Shown here: one piece after another, positions 14,824 to 22,570 of the stretch
Layout of the letters: each line of letters opens with the position of its first letter
Position numbering within the stretch: the stretch's first letter is position 1
Source of the DNA: a bacterium
GTDB lineage: Bacteria > Margulisbacteria > Marinamargulisbacteria > JABGVJ01
Assembly (NCBI GenBank): GCA_018646105.1
Contig: JABGVJ010000063.1
Location: 1-42,383 of the forward strand
Direction of reading: 5' to 3'
Length of the DNA stretch: 42,383 bases
Position numbers and translations under genes: made by a program
Notes under the pieces: model-generated
What the model was told of the DNA's origin: nothing
Database searches by the model: none
What the model saw: only the letters and a program-made list of their open reading frames with translations

Positions 14824-17800
14824 TGTTACCGCAAAAATTAATTATAGAAGGTTTGTATTCATACCAAAAACGACAAGAAATTGATTTTACGGTTTTAAAT
14901 GATGCAGGCTTGTTTGGTATTTTCGGGATTGTTGGTAGTGGTAAATCTGCTATTTTGGAAGCTATTTCCTTGGCTTTATATGGGGAAACCGAACGTTTGG
15001 GACAAAAAGATCGTAATTATAGTTTGATGAACCTAAAATCAAATTTGCTGTATCTTGAATTTGAATTTATAGCCGGCAAAAACCAAGAAAAACTTTATAA
15101 ATTTACAGTAAAAAGTAAACGCAACTCTAAAAATTTTGCAGAAGTACGTAGTCTGGATCGTAACGCATATTTAAAACAAGGAAATGAATGGATCCCCCTC
15201 AAAGATAAAACCGCGGAAACCATTATTGGTTTAAGTTATGACAATTTTAAAAGAACCGTAATTATCCCTCAAGGTAAGTTTCAGGAATTTTTACAACTCA
15301 AACCTACTGAACGTACAAAGATGCTAAAAGAGATCTTTTATTTAAGCAAATATGACCTCTTTGATAGGTGTAGTGGCCTGATCAAAGAAAATGCGGGTAA
15401 TTTGAGCGAAAATCAAGGAGGTCTTAAAGCACTAGCACAAAATCTCACTCCTGAAACTTTAGTTAACAAAGAAAAGGAATTAAAAGAATTTTTGATAAAA
15501 ATTGAGGTGCAGGAAAAACCGTTAAAGGTTATGGAACAAAAAGAAAAAACTTTCGCTACCTTAAAAGAAAATACAGATAACGCCAATATCTTGAAACAAG
15601 AAATAAAAATATTGGAAAATGAAAAAGAAAAATTTAAACAAAAAGAAAAATCGTTAACTGATTATGAAATATGTAAACAAAATTTTCAGGATGTTTTGGT
15701 ACAAGAAAATAATTTACAACTAAAAAAACGTAATTTAAATCAGGAATTAAAAACTAAAACAGAATCATTTATTAAAAAACAGCACTTTTTGACTAAGCAA
15801 CAAGAAGACCACAAAAAAACAAAAGCAATCTATCAGAAAAAGGATGTTTTAGAGAAAAAAATAACGGAAATACCGCTTTTGAAAAATATCATGATAAAAC
15901 AACAAGAGTTGATAAAAAAGGAACAAAAATTATTACAGGTTAATAAAGAAGTAAATAGTTTAAAAGAAAAACTTGATTTACAGACCGTCCAAATCAAAGA
16001 ACAAACTACCTTATTAAAAAACAAAAAAAATAAACAGTTAGACCCAGAAAAATTAATAAAAGTGCAAAACTTGTTCGCGGAACAAAAAAACCTGACTGTA
16101 AGAATTAAAGAAAACCAAGAGAAAAGCACTGAATTCAGTAAAGAAATCACAAAAACAGAAATACAGTTAGGAAATATTCTAGGACAGAAAATAGATTTTA
16201 ACAAAAATCAGGCCATGGTTTTAAAAAAAATAAATTTATTAATTAGACAAAAAGAAACCAATTTAAAAAATGACAAAAAACAATTAGAAGAATGGGCTTT
16301 ACAGGAAAAATTAAGTGAGTTTACTACCAAAATCAAAGAAAACATTCCCTGCCCTCTTTGTGGATCAAAAGAACATCCACAAATTTTAAAAATAGATGCC
16401 GGGGAAACTTTACTTGGAAAACAAACACGCTTAAAAGAACAAGTAGTTGCCGGAGAAAAAAGCCTAAATTCAGCAAGACAGGTATGGGGAAAAAGAAATG
16501 ATCAGCTAAATTATCTAGAAAAAGAAACTGCTAACCTAGAAAAACTAAAAACAGTTTTGATACGCCAAAATGAGTTACTTAAACATTTAACAGAAAATCC
16601 GGAACAAGAAATAGCTAATTTCAAAATTTTGGATACGGCGATTAAAGAGCTGGAAAACAAGCTGGAAAAAAGCCGACAAGTTCATGAGGACACTAAGCCT
16701 AAATATGATCTGTTGCTTAAAGAAAGTGCTGGGAAAATAAAAGAAGAAATAACTAAATTAACTACTATGATAGAAACCGAGACTAAACAAATTAAATATT
16801 TGGAAAAAGAAAAATATTTAAAAGCAGCACCTCAGGAACTAGAGAGACTTTATCAAGAAAATAAAGAAAAACTAGCTAATATCATATCTTTGTTTGAGCG
16901 ACAAACTAAAGATATAGAGTTATTAAATAAAGGCATCCACAATTTGGATGGTAGTGTTCGTATATTAAACCAAAATCTTGAACAATTAACCATGGAAGAA
17001 AAACAGTTAGCAAACTTAATTACGCAAAGATTAGCTAAAACCAAGTTTAGTTTAGATGAGGTGAAGCATACTTTAGCTTTGAATTTGAATATTCTAAAAG
17101 AAAAAGCTGTTTTGGAAACTTATAAAAATATGGTAATTACCAAAAAAGCTGCTTTGAAAAATCTTCAAGCAAAAACCCAAGATCAAGTTTACGATAAAGA
17201 AGTTCACACATGTTTACAAAAAGAATTACAAAATTTACAAAACATGCTTAAAAATTGGCATGAAACAAAAGGGGCCCTATTATTAGAAATCAAGAAAATG
17301 GGAATGGACCTAAAAAGCAAGCAAAAATTATTAAATGTTCAGGAACAATTAGAAAAACGAAGCCAAAATTTGGAAATTTTGAAACGGCTGTTTCAAGCTA
17401 ATGGTTTTGTGAATTTTATTTCCACCAAATATTTACAAAATCTTTGTTTAGCCGCTAATGAACGTTTTTATAAATTAACGCAGAATGCGCTACAACTAGA
17501 ACTAACTGAAGATAATAATTTTCAAATTAGAGATTTTTTACATAATGGTAAAACCAGGCATATTAAAACTTTGTCCGGAGGCCAGATGTTCCAAGCTTCT
17601 TTGGCTATGGCTTTAGCTTTATCAGACAGTATTCAAAAACAAGCTGGTTTGGATCAGATGTTCTTTTTTCTAGATGAAGGATTTGGTACTTTGGATAAAG
17701 AAACTTTGCAAACCGTTTTTGAAGCACTGAAGAACCTGCGTCAAGAAAATAAAATCGTAGGTATAATTTCGCATGTTGATGAGCTCAAAGAAGATATTGA

Positions 17801-17864
17801 TGTTTTCTTGTCTATCGCTAATAACTCGGAAACTGGGAGTAGTATTAGGAAAAGTTGGAGGTAA
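14823..17864 (+). CDS. sbcC: Exonuclease SbcC (Rad50-like SMC ATPase)
   Basis: ATPase subunit of SbcCD. The 1013 residues follow the SMC plan. Walker A GIVGSGKS lies near residues 36-43. A long Lys/Glu/Gln-rich coiled coil follows, interrupted near residue 509 by the zinc hook CPLCGSKEHP, then returns. The ABC signature TLSGGQMFQASLAMALALS lies near 917 and Walker B MFFFLDEGFGTLD near 948. Length and order are normal, with no disruption. SbcCD attacks long palindromes, which is notable because several palindromes occur in nearby mobile genes. Confidence 0.96.
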   Translation: MLPQKLIIEGLYSYQKRQEIDFTVLNDAGLFGIFGIVGSGKSAILEAISLALYGETERLGQKDRNYSLMNLKSNLLYLEFEFIAGKNQEKLYKFTVKSKRNSKNFAEVRSLDRNAYLKQGNEWIPLKDKTAETIIGLSYDNFKRTVIIPQGKFQEFLQLKPTERTKMLKEIFYLSKYDLFDRCSGLIKENAGNLSENQGGLKALAQNLTPETLVNKEKELKEFLIKIEVQEKPLKVMEQKEKTFATLKENTDNANILKQEIKILENEKEKFKQKEKSLTDYEICKQNFQDVLVQENNLQLKKRNLNQELKTKTESFIKKQHFLTKQQEDHKKTKAIYQKKDVLEKKITEIPLLKNIMIKQQELIKKEQKLLQVNKEVNSLKEKLDLQTVQIKEQTTLLKNKKNKQLDPEKLIKVQNLFAEQKNLTVRIKENQEKSTEFSKEITKTEIQLGNILGQKIDFNKNQAMVLKKINLLIRQKETNLKNDKKQLEEWALQEKLSEFTTKIKENIPCPLCGSKEHPQILKIDAGETLLGKQTRLKEQVVAGEKSLNSARQVWGKRNDQLNYLEKETANLEKLKTVLIRQNELLKHLTENPEQEIANFKILDTAIKELENKLEKSRQVHEDTKPKYDLLLKESAGKIKEEITKLTTMIETETKQIKYLEKEKYLKAAPQELERLYQENKEKLANIISLFERQTKDIELLNKGIHNLDGSVRILNQNLEQLTMEEKQLANLITQRLAKTKFSLDEVKHTLALNLNILKEKAVLETYKNMVITKKAALKNLQAKTQDQVYDKEVHTCLQKELQNLQNMLKNWHETKGALLLEIKKMGMDLKSKQKLLNVQEQLEKRSQNLEILKRLFQANGFVNFISTKYLQNLCLAANERFYKLTQNALQLELTEDNNFQIRDFLHNGKTRHIKTLSGGQMFQASLAMALALSDSIQKQAGLDQMFFFLDEGFGTLDKETLQTVFEALKNLRQENKIVGIISHVDELKEDIDVFLSIANNSETGSSIRKSWR

Positions 17865-17867
17865 TAA

Positions 17868-18060
17868 CTCTCACCCCCGCGACTTCGTCGCAAAGGTTAA
17901 GATTAACACTCACCCTCTAAATCCCCCTCTCTATTCTATACACTGCCGTCCGGGGAAACACGTGCCCTCACCCCTAGCCCCTCTCCCGTGGAAATAGAAT
18001 AAATTACTCAGTTAGTTTATATTCGGGAGAGGGGGACTTAATTTACTTTATAGAGGGACC
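17868..18060. repeat. GC-rich intergenic repeat, copy B (composite)
   Basis: It begins directly after the sbcC stop. TCACCCCC is followed by a GCGAC-TTC-GTCGC hairpin (17879-17891), then TTAACACTCACCC (17903-17915) and TCCCCCTCTCTATTCTATA (17922-17940). The last two match copy A at 11094-11106 and 11058-11076 in reverse complement. Further on, CCCCTCTCCCG (17978-17988) pairs perfectly with CGGGAGAGGGG (18024-18034). No coding sequence is credible here. Confidence 0.75.
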
Positions 18061-18084
18061 TGAGATCAGACAAATATCGCTGTA

Positions 18085-18097
18085 TTTAGTTTACCCC
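18085..18097. repeat. Direct repeat, left flank of ORF6N gene
   Basis: TTTAGTTTACCCC is repeated exactly at 18749-18761, so the two copies bracket the ORF6N gene with its promoter. It may be a target-site duplication. Confidence 0.5.
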
Positions 18098-18147
18098 CCT
18101 TCAAATTCATAGCCATACGTTATATTTTTTAGAAATTCATTTGTTAT

Positions 18148-18176
18148 TTGACCTTGTGTTTAAAATATATTATATT
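18148..18176 (+). promoter_or_regulatory. Sigma70-type promoter of the ORF6N gene
   Basis: TTGACC (18148-18153) and TATATT (18171-18176) are separated by exactly 17 bp. Transcription should begin near 18183, just ahead of the ribosome site AAGGAGG at 18189-18195. A TTG inside the -35 box could be mistaken for a start codon but lies upstream of the predicted transcript. Confidence 0.75.
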
Positions 18177-18188
18177 AAGCGTTAAAAT

Positions 18189-18195
18189 AAGGAGG
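18189..18195 (+). promoter_or_regulatory. Strong ribosome-binding site before a non-ATG start
   Basis: AAGGAGG is a full anti-16S match. Nine bases later the in-frame codon is ATA (18205-18207). No ATG, GTG or TTG follows in frame before ATG at 18271, which is already inside the conserved domain. Confidence 0.7.
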
Positions 18196-18204
18196 ATTAT
18201 AAAA

Positions 18205-18714
18205 ATAAAAGACCTAATACCCACAGAAACAATTGTTAGTAAAATACTGGTGATCAGAGAACAAAAAGTCATGCTGGATAGAGACTTGGCTGGGCTTTAT
18301 GGAGTTGAAACTAAAGTGTTAAATCAAGCTGTGAAACGAAACTTAAAACGTTTCCCTCTTGAGTTTATGTTTCAATTAAATCAAGCAGAAAAAAGAGAAC
18401 TGGTCACAAATTGTGACCGGTTCCAAATTTTAAAGCACTCTTCATCTTTACCCTATGCTTTTACTGAACATGGTATCGCCATGTTATCTAGTATCTTAAA
18501 CAGTGATAAAGCCATTAATATAAATATTTTGATTATTAAGGCTTTTATTGCATTACGCAAAGCCATGCTTAATTATGGAAAATTAGCGGAAAAAGTTGAT
18601 GTTTTAGAAAAAAAATATGATACGCAGTTTAATGTTATTTTTGAGGCTATTGAACATATGTTTAAATTAGAAGCTAATCCTAAAAAAATTGGGTTTGTAA
18701 GAGATAAAAACTAA
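18205..18714 (+). CDS. ORF6N domain protein, probable ATA start
   Basis: ORF6N proteins are KilA-N/antirepressor-related DNA-binding proteins of phages and mobile elements. The conserved pattern is KDLIPTETIVSKILVIR, QKVMLDRDLAGLYGVETKVL, NLKRFPLEFMFQL and LPYAFTEHGIAMLSSILNSDKA, followed by a short coiled coil and an IGF ending. Promoter and RBS fix translation at 18205 with ATA as initiation codon, so either initiation is non-canonical or an ATG has mutated. A palindrome (18398-18422) lies in the codons for LVTNCDRF. The last four codons fall inside a 57-bp repeat shared with the nicO 3' end, and a 13-bp direct repeat brackets the gene. It looks like a small mobile unit. Confidence 0.82.
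   Translation: MKDLIPTETIVSKILVIREQKVMLDRDLAGLYGVETKVLNQAVKRNLKRFPLEFMFQLNQAEKRELVTNCDRFQILKHSSSLPYAFTEHGIAMLSSILNSDKAININILIIKAFIALRKAMLNYGKLAEKVDVLEKKYDTQFNVIFEAIEHMFKLEANPKKIGFVRDKN
18398..18422. repeat. Intragenic palindrome in the ORF6N gene
   Basis: AACTGGTCACAA (18398-18409) and TTGTGACCGGTT (18411-18422) are 12-bp arms around one A, perfect except for one T/G pair. It lies between the conserved FMFQL and LPYAFTEHG blocks of the protein. Confidence 0.85.
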
Positions 18715-18758
18715 ACCTGCATAGCTTAGGATCGAGCTAATAATATTTTTTAGTTTAC
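18702..18758. repeat. 57-bp direct repeat, left copy (nicO-tail duplicate)
   Basis: It matches 19881-19937 at 55 of 57 positions by eye (differences at 18709 and 18715), in the same orientation. The right copy is coding sequence of the nicO gene, encoding SSILSYAGLVFI and neighbours. The left copy overlaps the last codons of the ORF6N gene. Confidence 0.9.
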
Positions 18759-18761
18759 CCC
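18749..18761. repeat. Direct repeat, right flank of ORF6N gene
   Basis: Exact second copy of TTTAGTTTACCCC (first at 18085-18097). Its first ten bases are also the end of the 57-bp repeat. Confidence 0.5.
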
Positions 18762-18877
18762 GGACGGGCGTGTAATAAACAAAAATATTTTTCGATATAA
18801 AAAAGTGAAATCTTTTGGCAAATAAATGCGATAATTAAGTAGAATGAATTTTTTAAAAAAATAAAAGGGGAGTGTTT

Positions 18878-19009
18878 ATGCTGTATAAATGTTTTAAAAA
18901 GATTATAGCGAATCGAGGAGAGATCGCCTTTTCTGATCTACCTAATATCTTATGTGAAGCAATGAATAGCTTAATATATGAAGCAAACGTCTACTGCCGA
19001 TACTATTAA
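18878..19009 (+). pseudogene. Short reading frame resembling a biotin carboxylase N-terminus
   Basis: AAAAGGGGAGTGTTT gives a strong ribosome site before an ATG. The 43-residue product begins MLYKCFKKIIANRGEIA, which closely resembles the conserved N-terminus of biotin carboxylase / pyruvate carboxylase (FKKILIANRGEIA). After that the resemblance stops and the frame ends at 19009. It is probably a translocated accC start region fused to unrelated DNA. A genuine small peptide cannot be excluded. Confidence 0.35.
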
Positions 19010-19649
19010 GGGCCTAAATCAAGCTATAGAAAAGCTTTACCCACTCGTAGAGCAAGCCAAAGAAGAGCAGCTATATATTTCGGCTCTCAGCGAAACAGCT
19101 ACCAAGGTGCAGGACCTCGTAAAGATAAGCAGCACCGAAATCGGCGAGTTAGGTAAGCCATTCCAAGATTTGGACATTACAATCTCCCGAATGGCTGCAC
19201 GGATGACTGCATTGGAGACAAATGTCAGCAAGATAACACACTACATGGTGGAAAACTCGGGCCCTAGCCAGCCTGATCCTAGGTCTTGTGTGTGGAGAGG
19301 TAGGACGATGACGTTCCCTAAGAATACTAATAACCCTATTAAAATGGTCCCCATCCCTCCACCATTCTCATCCACGCCTAGATTTCCTCTTCATCCGAGC
19401 TTCTCGTTAGATCCGACAGCGCGTTTCCATATGGCTCTTCCCGCCACGTTACTCCCCGCGCAGATTGATCGTGTTGAGCCACGCATGACAATTAGATTTG
19501 ACGATAGGCTGATCAAGGATGCGATGGTAGCTTGCAGTGTAAGAAAGACGGTTGTTATTCAAGTGCTACTATCGCTGTTCGAGCAGGGACGCGCCTGCAA
19601 CAATCTGGAGACGCTAATAAAGGAGTTGCGGAGTCAAGTAATGCAGTAG
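18978..19649 (+). CDS. Unrecognised protein in a GC-rich island; in-frame TAG then 56 more codons
   Basis: I do not recognise this 223-residue product. Residues 1-95 look helical and partly coiled-coil. Residues 100-160 are Pro/Ser-rich (PIPPPFSSTPRFPLHP). The last 55 residues (RMTIRFDDRLIKDAM...) could be a ribbon-helix-helix-like strand-helix-helix, which is only a guess. Base composition is foreign: 34 of 60 bases at 19261-19320 are G or C, against 20 of 60 in the ORF6N gene at 18541-18600. After the TAG at 19647-19649 the same frame continues to TAA at 19818-19820, starting with a Gln/Lys run (KQQQQQKQKK). A CAG-to-TAG change may therefore have shortened the gene. No clear ribosome site is seen. 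Confidence 0.4.
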   Translation: MKQTSTADTIKGLNQAIEKLYPLVEQAKEEQLYISALSETATKVQDLVKISSTEIGELGKPFQDLDITISRMAARMTALETNVSKITHYMVENSGPSQPDPRSCVWRGRTMTFPKNTNNPIKMVPIPPPFSSTPRFPLHPSFSLDPTARFHMALPATLLPAQIDRVEPRMTIRFDDRLIKDAMVACSVRKTVVIQVLLSLFEQGRACNNLETLIKELRSQVMQ

Positions 19650-19836
19650 AAGCAGCAGCAGCAGCAAAAACAAAAAAAGGAGTATGAAGCAGTTCGTGTA
19701 GAAACGAGTATGTTTGTGCCTAAGCATAGCCGAATGTGGCTTGGTAGTAAGAAGATTAAGCCCCCTAAGTTTGAACAAATGAGACTAGTACCTCGGCAAG
19801 AAAGCGGCCGGTTAACGTAAGGGTTTGCCAGACTGC

Positions 19837-20733
19837 TTACCCTGGCCAATTTCTAAAAATAATAAACAATCCTATTAAAAAGATAAACACTAAGCCTGCA
19901 TAGCTTAGGATCGAGCTAATAATATTTTTTAGTTTACTTAATTGGCTTGAACCATCTGTACTTAGTTTATGCTGAGACTTGATCGTAATTATGCCTAAAA
20001 CAAACAAGACCAGGCTTTGAGAAACAGACATAGCCAAAACCGCGCTCAACCCTATAAAAAAAAGACCGGCCGGAATAGTAATAAGCATAATAGTAAGTGC
20101 TACTGGACAAGGGACAAGGCCAGAAGAAATGCCTACAAGCCAGAGGCCTTTATCCTTTTGACGGGAGGTGGTGGGTTTAGAGGCGTTTTTTTTGATACGG
20201 CTAAAAAGTTTTTGTGTTAATAGAAAAAAACTCAAAAGTACGATGAGTACACCACTGCCAACATTAAAATAACTCTGGATTTTGATACGAGCAAAACCGC
20301 GTACCGATGAAAGCAGGGTCATGTAGAGTGCCGCCAAAACAAGCGCAGCGCCGCTATGAATAATCGCGATGATTATAGCTAATTTCGCAGAATCTTTAAT
20401 TTTAGCTGATTTATGCAAAAAATATGAAGTAACCAGAGCTTTGCCATGCCCCGGACCTAAGGCGTGAAAGGCTCCGTAGCCTAAAGCAAAAAGAATTAAG
20501 GTTAAATAGGTTATAGGTTTAAAATCTGTCTTTAAATATCTGATATTTTTATGAACCAGGGTCATACCCTTGTGCTGAAGAAGAATAAATTTGCGATAAA
20601 AAGACGGATTATGCGTGACTGTTTTTTTGATGACAGGACGCGCATTTTGATTTATGAATGGGGTAGTTTCGGCCCAAAGCGGTAGGCTTAAAAATATAAA
20701 AATGAGCATTAAAATGGCTGGCTTTTTTTTCAT
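19837..20733 (-). CDS. NicO-family nickel/cobalt transporter
   Basis: NicO/RcnA-type membrane proteins move Ni2+ or Co2+, usually outward. The 298 residues start with a signal-like hydrophobic stretch and a periplasmic loop. About six membrane segments follow, the second family-defining block being HALGPGHGKALVTSYFL. His-containing IIHSGAALVLAAL and SSGLVPCPVALTIML are further family motifs. The chain ends in a plausible last helix (LVFIFLIGLFIIF). Its start overlaps the DUF1007 stop by 4 bp (ATGA), the common NicO-DUF1007 pairing. The 3' part contains the 57-bp repeat, so the last 18 codons may have been replaced when the adjacent island arrived. The metal specificity is inferred. Confidence 0.88.
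   Translation of the reverse strand: MKKKPAILMLIFIFLSLPLWAETTPFINQNARPVIKKTVTHNPSFYRKFILLQHKGMTLVHKNIRYLKTDFKPITYLTLILFALGYGAFHALGPGHGKALVTSYFLHKSAKIKDSAKLAIIIAIIHSGAALVLAALYMTLLSSVRGFARIKIQSYFNVGSGVLIVLLSFFLLTQKLFSRIKKNASKPTTSRQKDKGLWLVGISSGLVPCPVALTIMLITIPAGLFFIGLSAVLAMSVSQSLVLFVLGIITIKSQHKLSTDGSSQLSKLKNIISSILSYAGLVFIFLIGLFIIFRNWPG
19881..19937. repeat. 57-bp direct repeat, right copy inside nicO
   Basis: Partner of 18702-18758, 55 of 57 identical. It codes for the region just before the last transmembrane segment of the NicO protein, so this is probably the original copy. Confidence 0.9.
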
Positions 20734-21257
20734 TCTACCTCCATTTCAAACTGAATCCCATAATATTCATATTCTTTGGCATTTTTATCTTTAGAGCGAA
20801 AGGAAGTATAGATGGTTGGGTCATTCTGAATAAGAGTTATCTGTTTAATTTTTGAAGGGACTTTTTTAGGTCTAAAATTAAAATAATAAGTGACTTTTCT
20901 GGTTTTTTTATCAATGGTAGCTGTAAAGTCTGTCACATCATATTCAATTTTATTACTATTAATTTCGAGAATCGTAAAAAAATCATATTCCTGGATATTG
21001 ATAAAACAATCTTTATACACTGAGTTTATTTCCTCTTTATCAAACTCAAGATCATTATTTTTATCACAATCCATAAGAATAGCATCAGAAAACAGCTCAT
21101 CCCAAATCCATTGTATTTGAACACAAGCAAATTTATTTTCTTTAAAAACAAATGTTGGGTTACTCTCTATAAAAAGATGGGGATGGGCATAAATAAAACT
21201 TATGCTTAAGATAATAAAAACAATAATAAAATTAAATATTTTCAAGATATATTTCAT
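20730..21257 (-). CDS. DUF1007 family periplasmic protein, NicO partner
   Basis: DUF1007 proteins are exported and nearly always encoded beside NicO transporters; a metal-binding role is presumed. The 175 residues begin with a signal peptide of about 24 residues, and the mature chain starts with the family motif HPHLFIES. Residues near 64-78 (DCDKNNDLEFDKEE) look like an EF-hand-type loop. The rest is beta-rich. The gene overlaps nicO by 4 bp and lies 9 bp after the methyltransferase gene, inside the same minus-strand run of genes. Confidence 0.85.
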   Translation of the reverse strand: MKYILKIFNFIIVFIILSISFIYAHPHLFIESNPTFVFKENKFACVQIQWIWDELFSDAILMDCDKNNDLEFDKEEINSVYKDCFINIQEYDFFTILEINSNKIEYDVTDFTATIDKKTRKVTYYFNFRPKKVPSKIKQITLIQNDPTIYTSFRSKDKNAKEYEYYGIQFEMEVE

Positions 21258-21266
21258 AGATAGGTA

Positions 21267-21917
21267 TTATAAGTCATGTTCTATACTTTTTAAAATTTTT
21301 GAGGTTTTTTCTCCGATATACATTTTTTGCCACTCATCTTCAAATTCATTAATTAAAAAACCATTTTTCTCAAGATATGTTCCTACAATATTAAAATCGC
21401 CACATTCTCTATGATGACTTCTACCTTCAAGTTTTTGAATCTTCTCAATAATAGAAAAACCGTAGTCGTTAAAATCTGAGATTATCAACTGATGTTTAGT
21501 GAGCTTAATCATCTCATCTAAAACCGTATAAGGTTCTTTTAAATGATGAAATGTGAAAGCGGAAACAACAGCATCAAATGATTTTTTTTTGTAGAGTAAG
21601 GATTTAGTATTAGATATAACAAATTTAACTTTATCTTTATATCCAGCATATTCTATATTCATCTTAGCTATGCGTTGTTCTTCAACATCAATATCAACGG
21701 TGACTATTTTAGGAAAATTTTGAGCGAGCATTATTGTTAAATACCCTTTACCAGTCCCAATTTCTAAAATCTGTTTATGTCCAGGATCTAATTTATTTAT
21801 AATATTTTTTCGAGCTTGTTCTTGATCTAAGCCCTTATCTTTATATAGGTCTTTTCTTTGTAAATATGCTTGGTGATTTTCTTCTAGCTCTTCAAGGCTA
21901 GTTTTTGTTTTACTCAT
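21267..21917 (-). CDS. Class I SAM-dependent methyltransferase
   Basis: The SAM-binding motif I is ILEIGTGKGYLTIMLAQ near residues 50-66. Motif II follows as VTVDIDVEEQ, and SFDAVVSAFTFHHLKEPYTVLDEM is the post-I/motif III region of the UbiE/Methyltransf_11 type. The substrate is unknown. The C-terminal half has His and Cys residues (GRSHHREC) that might suit a metal or metalloid context. Its start overlaps the preceding membrane-protein gene by 8 bp, so the two are translationally coupled. Together with NicO and DUF1007 this suggests a role in a metal or metalloid response, which is inference from context only. Confidence 0.82.
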   Translation of the reverse strand: MSKTKTSLEELEENHQAYLQRKDLYKDKGLDQEQARKNIINKLDPGHKQILEIGTGKGYLTIMLAQNFPKIVTVDIDVEEQRIAKMNIEYAGYKDKVKFVISNTKSLLYKKKSFDAVVSAFTFHHLKEPYTVLDEMIKLTKHQLIISDFNDYGFSIIEKIQKLEGRSHHRECGDFNIVGTYLEKNGFLINEFEDEWQKMYIGEKTSKILKSIEHDL

Positions 21918-22527
21918 TTTTTTTAGCTTCTTTGGTAAATATTAAAGGGAAAATAATGTCACTTAAACAGCAAGGTAGCCATACGGCTAGAAAGAGAAAA
22001 AAAAGTATTATAAAATATGAAATCATACTTAAACCAGCCCCTTTTGCCATCATAATATGAAATAATGATGCCCAAGTACTAAGTAAAACATGCATAGCAT
22101 GAGGAAATTTTGTGAATGGTTTAAAATAAGCGATTAGTATTCCTAGTATTGCCAATGGATTTATTAACCACCATTTTTCAATAAAACCTATATGAAGCCC
22201 TTTATTAGGCATACCAAGTAAATATTCGCCCAAATAAGGAATTAAACAATCACTCAAAGTGGCAATGCCAACTGATCCCACATAACCAATAATAAATAAA
22301 CTTAATAAATAAAATTTACTTTTATGATTATGATTATATAGTTTATAAATTGAAGTTGTGACAACCGCGCTTACAACAACATGTAAAGGATGCAAAATAT
22401 AAAAAATATTATATGATATTTCAGGACTTAAGTTTTGACTAAATAGCATAATTACAAGACCCGTAATAGCGCCAAAAATAGTAAAAGGGGCATGTTTTTC
22501 TAGCTCAAATAAAATTCGTTTCCACAT
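21910..22527 (-). CDS. Polytopic membrane protein of unknown function
   Basis: Not recognised as a named family. The 205 residues contain about five or six hydrophobic segments. Histidines lie in or near membrane spans (ILHPLHVVVSAV, HAMHVLLSTWASLFHIMMAKG), and an aromatic WLPCC segment is near the C-terminus. Clustered His and Cys near membranes could bind a metal, but this is not shown. TAAGGAGGAAAAAATG is an excellent start. It lies between the RND pump gene (43 bp) and the methyltransferase gene (8-bp overlap), so it probably belongs to the export operon. Confidence 0.65.
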   Translation of the reverse strand: MWKRILFELEKHAPFTIFGAITGLVIMLFSQNLSPEISYNIFYILHPLHVVVSAVVTTSIYKLYNHNHKSKFYLLSLFIIGYVGSVGIATLSDCLIPYLGEYLLGMPNKGLHIGFIEKWWLINPLAILGILIAYFKPFTKFPHAMHVLLSTWASLFHIMMAKGAGLSMISYFIILFFLFLAVWLPCCLSDIIFPLIFTKEAKKNE

Positions 22528-22570
22528 TTTTTCCTCCTTAATTAAATCTTGCCAGATATTTTTGATTGTA

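Noticed and set aside
19647-19820. TAG recoded to glutamine in the host
   Set aside because: Core genes in the window, such as the serine recombinase, end in TAG, so the host reads it as stop. Only a foreign origin of the island could rescue the idea.
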